This document shows, one piece after another, positions 61,463-64,000 of a stretch of DNA of 64,000 nucleotides (the stretch's first letter is position 1; each line of letters opens with the position of its first letter). This DNA comes from Leptonema sp964619535 (GTDB lineage Bacteria > Spirochaetota > Leptospiria > Leptospirales > Leptonemataceae). Position numbers and translations under genes: made by a program. The notes beneath the pieces were generated by a model, which was given only the letters and a program-made list of their open reading frames with translations, did not search any database and had not been told where the DNA came from. The stretch is from the NCBI GenBank assembly GCA_964619535.1, contig CAZUEX010000001.1, positions 186,001-250,000 of the forward strand, given 5' to 3'.

Positions 61463-63220
61463 ATGCGAAGATTGGATGATAGCTTTGATCATTTTGATTA
61501 TATCATAGTGGGCAGCGGCTTTGGTGGGAGCGTGTCGGCGCTTCGGCTTGCTCAGAAGGGATACCGGGTTGCTGTTCTGGAGTCGGGCAGGCGATGGGCA
61601 CCGCAGGATTTTCCTGCGACGAACTGGAACCTGCGAAAGTATCTGTGGATGCCCTACCTGGGCATGTATGGCATACAGCGGTTGAATCTGCTCAGGGACT
61701 TTTTTCTTGTAAGCGGTGCCGGTGTGGGTGGAGGCAGCCTCGTCTACGGTGCTACACTGTATCGACCGGGGAGGGCCGTGCTTTCGGGTCCCCATTTTTC
61801 AAGGCTTGGTGGCGAAAAGGCCCTGGCGTCCTTTTATGATGTGGCCAGTTATATGCTGGGTGTGAATCGTAACCCGAATGTTTCAGCCTCCGACCGCATT
61901 ATCAAAGAGATTGCTGAAGAGATGGGAGCAGCCGATACCTGGACACCCACACCCGTGGGCATCTTCTTCGGCGATACAAAGGGCCAGGGACAGTCTGTAA
62001 AGGATCCCTATTTTGACGGGGAGGGCCCCGACCGTGTCGGATGCGTCTATTGTGGTGGTTGTCTGGTTGGCTGTCGATACAATGCAAAGAATACACTGGA
62101 CCGCAACTATCTGTATCTGGCCGAGAAGCTTGGCGTAACGGTCATCCCGGAAACAAAGGTGGTGGCTCTTCTGCCGCTGGATCGAGAAGGCAGGCCGGCG
62201 CAGAAGGGCTCTTCCGAGGCAGACGGGCGCTATGGCTGGATGCTGCGCACAAAGCGTACAACGGGGATGTTCTCGTCGGCCCGACAGTTCCGTGCCGACT
62301 CTGTTGTTCTTTCTGCCGGGGTGATGGGAACGGTGGGGCTGCTTTTGAAGATGAAAGAGCAGGGACATCTGCCATCCCTTTCTTCGGAGCTTGGCAACTG
62401 GGTGCGCACAAACAGTGAAACGGTGCTTGCCGTCACGGCAAAGGATCGCAAGGCCGATTACTCGCGGGGCGTTGCCATCAGCTCAAGCTTTTATCCGGAA
62501 GAGGGCACACACATTGAACCGGTCCGTTACCCGGAAGGATCGGATTTCTTTGGCAGCATTTCTGCAGCCATGGTGGACGGCGATCGTTTTCGGGCCCTGC
62601 GCTATCTGCTGATGGCCATCACAAGGCCTGTGTATTTTCTGCGTTGCATGCTTCCCTTCGGCTTTGCTCGCAGATCCCTGATCCTGCTTGTGATGCAAAC
62701 CTTTGACAATGGACTGCGTCTGGTAAGGCGGCGTCGCCTTCTCTGGCCCTTTACGCGGTCGATGACATCAACCCTGACGGCGGGTGAACCCACTCCCGTC
62801 TACATACCGGCCGCCAACCGTGTGGCCTACCGGGTGGCCGAAAAGATCAATGGTTTTCCTCGCAGCTCTGTAAACGACAGCCTGCTCGGGGCCCCCATTA
62901 CCGGGCATATCATGGGAGGATGCAGAATGGGAGAAAGCCCTGAAGAGGGGGTGATCGATCTGCAGAATCGGGTCTTTGGATACCAGAATCTACGTGTGGT
63001 GGATGCTTCGATGATTCCGGTTAACCTGGGAGTCAACCCCTCGCTTACGATTACGGCGCTGAGCGAACGGGCCATGAGCTTTATCCCGCCGAAGGGGGGC
63101 ATGCAGTCCTTCTTTGGCTTTGAAAAGCGACAAGGATTTGACGGCAGTCTGGCAAACTTCACGGCTGATCCGGATAAATCATTTGACAGACGACTCCGGG
63201 ACGAAAGTCTGACGGATTGA
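61463..63220 (+). CDS. GMC-family FAD oxidoreductase (cholesterol-oxidase-like)
   Basis: The product is 585 residues. FAD-binding begins at about residue 13 with DYIIVGSGFGGSVSALRLAQ, and LESGRRW ends the second strand. GAGVGGGSLVYG is the GMC signature 1 region. A Cys cluster follows (CVYCGGCLVGC, near 195-205). The C-terminus has GHIMGGCRMG and NPSLTITALSERAM, with a conserved His and Asn of the active site. It matches the cholesterol-oxidase-like branch of GMC enzymes found in bacteria, which oxidise alcohol groups of bulky lipids or sterols; the substrate is unknown. A strong GGGGGAG precedes the ATG. Control by a TetR repressor is suggested by the upstream palindrome. Confidence 0.9.
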   Translation: MRRLDDSFDHFDYIIVGSGFGGSVSALRLAQKGYRVAVLESGRRWAPQDFPATNWNLRKYLWMPYLGMYGIQRLNLLRDFFLVSGAGVGGGSLVYGATLYRPGRAVLSGPHFSRLGGEKALASFYDVASYMLGVNRNPNVSASDRIIKEIAEEMGAADTWTPTPVGIFFGDTKGQGQSVKDPYFDGEGPDRVGCVYCGGCLVGCRYNAKNTLDRNYLYLAEKLGVTVIPETKVVALLPLDREGRPAQKGSSEADGRYGWMLRTKRTTGMFSSARQFRADSVVLSAGVMGTVGLLLKMKEQGHLPSLSSELGNWVRTNSETVLAVTAKDRKADYSRGVAISSSFYPEEGTHIEPVRYPEGSDFFGSISAAMVDGDRFRALRYLLMAITRPVYFLRCMLPFGFARRSLILLVMQTFDNGLRLVRRRRLLWPFTRSMTSTLTAGEPTPVYIPAANRVAYRVAEKINGFPRSSVNDSLLGAPITGHIMGGCRMGESPEEGVIDLQNRVFGYQNLRVVDASMIPVNLGVNPSLTITALSERAMSFIPPKGGMQSFFGFEKRQGFDGSLANFTADPDKSFDRRLRDESLTD

Positions 63221-63225
63221 ACTGG

Positions 63226-63474
63226 ATGAAGAAGCTCTCCGTCAGCTTCGCCGTCCTGATGCTCCTCCTTGGAACATTTGGTGGCGCCATAGCAGGGTCG
63301 CTGTTAAGCAGGGTGTTCGGACTCGATTTCCTGGTCCTTGAACTCCTCCCGGGCCGTGGCATCCAGGTCAAAGATTTTTATATTTTGAAGAATCTGGAGC
63401 TCCAGCTGACTCCGGCAGCCCTGATCGGGTTGATTGGCACTGGCTGGCTGCTCTATAGAAAGGAAAAAGGATAA
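63226..63474 (+). CDS. DUF4321 small membrane protein
   Basis: The product is 82 residues from ATG 63226; an in-frame TTG at 63217 overlaps the GMC stop and is less likely. Two hydrophobic helices (about 5-27 and 62-78) flank a loop with LELQLTPAALIGLIG, matching the DUF4321 family of unknown function. It lies between the GMC oxidoreductase and rpsB on the same strand. Confidence 0.75.
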   Translation: MKKLSVSFAVLMLLLGTFGGAIAGSLLSRVFGLDFLVLELLPGRGIQVKDFYILKNLELQLTPAALIGLIGTGWLLYRKEKG

Positions 63475-63478
63475 GAGA

Positions 63479-64000
63479 ATGTCCACGATATCAATGAAAA
63501 CGCTTCTTGAGGCCGGCGTACACTTCGGGCACCAGACCCGTAAGTGGGATCCGCGCATGGCTCCCTATATCTTCACCGCTCGTAACGGTATTCACATCAT
63601 CGATCTTCAGAAGACGGTGCAGATGGCCAAGAAGGCCTATGAGGCCTTGCGTGAGTATACTCATCGTGGCGAGAAGGTTCTCTTCGTCGGTACCAAGAAG
63701 CAGGCTCGCAGTGCTGTGGAGCGTGAAGCCAAACGATGCAAGATGTTTTACATCAATACGCGCTGGCCAGGTGGACTCCTTACGAACTGGAATACGGTAC
63801 GTAAATCCATTGCCCGACTGAAGAAACTGGAGGCCATGGAAGAGACCAATACCTTCGATCAGGAAGCCCGTACCAAAAAGGAAATCCTGATGCTGCAGCG
63901 TGAGCTTGATAAGCTGCGCAAGGATCTGGCCGGTATTAAAGACATGAATACCCTTCCCGAGAACATTTTCGTCATCGATCCGGACCGCGAGCGTATTGCC
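63479..64000 (+). CDS. rpsB: 30S ribosomal protein S2 (3' end outside window)
   Basis: Ribosomal protein S2 binds late to the 30S subunit near the mRNA exit and helps S1 attach. The 174 visible residues match the family: MKTLLEAGVHFGHQTRKWDP, PYIFTARNGIHIIDLQKT, FVGTKKQA and WPGGLLTN. AAGGA lies about 7 bp before ATG 63479, and only 4 bp separate it from the DUF4321 gene. The usual partner tsf should follow outside the window. Confidence 0.98.
   Translation, partial: MSTISMKTLLEAGVHFGHQTRKWDPRMAPYIFTARNGIHIIDLQKTVQMAKKAYEALREYTHRGEKVLFVGTKKQARSAVEREAKRCKMFYINTRWPGGLLTNWNTVRKSIARLKKLEAMEETNTFDQEARTKKEILMLQRELDKLRKDLAGIKDMNTLPENIFVIDPDRERIA

Overview
The window looks like chromosomal DNA from a spirochaete of the family Leptospiraceae, probably one of the moderately GC-rich free-living relatives of Leptospira such as Leptonema or Turneriella. 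This is inferred from gene content and protein style, not from a database match. The signs are many lipoproteins with relaxed lipoboxes, a very long secreted coiled-coil protein, an OmpA-domain envelope protein, an 'LKNG...DG' outer-membrane protein, and dense cyclic-nucleotide and cyclic-di-GMP signalling genes.

Layout. (1) Positions 1-7585 are a defence island: hsdR (cut by the window edge), hsdM and hsdS of a type I restriction-modification system, then a PrrC/RloC-like AAA_13 ATPase, then remnants of an HNH nuclease gene and a Fic gene. (2) Positions 8060-23985 hold a 10.4-kb gene for a secreted protein of 3475 residues. It overlaps a 1398-residue gene ending in a lipase-like alpha/beta-hydrolase region, and two nearly identical lipoprotein genes follow in tandem. 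This is the most unusual part of the window. (3) Positions 24092-31019 hold an outer-membrane protein with a repetitive coiled coil, two one-domain cyclic-nucleotide-binding proteins, a PAS chemoreceptor and a GGDEF-EAL protein. (4) Positions 31146-35269 are a compact minus-strand operon: K+ channel, SUFU-like protein, thioredoxin, DUF151 nuclease-like protein, lipoprotein and DUF4416 protein. (5) Positions 35323-38679 hold an AAA+ ATPase, an OmpA protein, a VOC protein and a small unknown gene with terminators. (6) Positions 38784-42346 hold cmoB, a SLOG-fold protein, trhO and an EcoRII-type restriction endonuclease. CmoB and TrhO act in the same tRNA wobble-uridine pathway. (7) Positions 42512-48232 hold two convergent genes whose products both carry histone-H1-like lysine tails, separated by a perfect bidirectional terminator, plus an SDR gene. 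The larger of the two contains a 100-N assembly gap. (8) Positions 48372-64000 hold a tRNA-Ala, a cyclase-domain protein with a response regulator, dusA, a cation diffusion facilitator, glgP, an EAL-CBS-GGDEF protein, lipoproteins, a GT39 glycosyltransferase, a GMC oxidoreductase behind a TetR-type palindrome, a DUF4321 protein and the start of rpsB.

How the parts fit. The first 7.6 kb is typical mobile defence DNA, in which an anticodon-nuclease-like ATPase may guard the restriction system. The rest appears to be resident chromosome. Its recurring themes are surface and lipoprotein genes, second-messenger signalling, and tRNA wobble modification (cmoB, trhO) with dihydrouridine synthesis (dusA). 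No transposase, integrase, CRISPR array or rRNA gene was seen.
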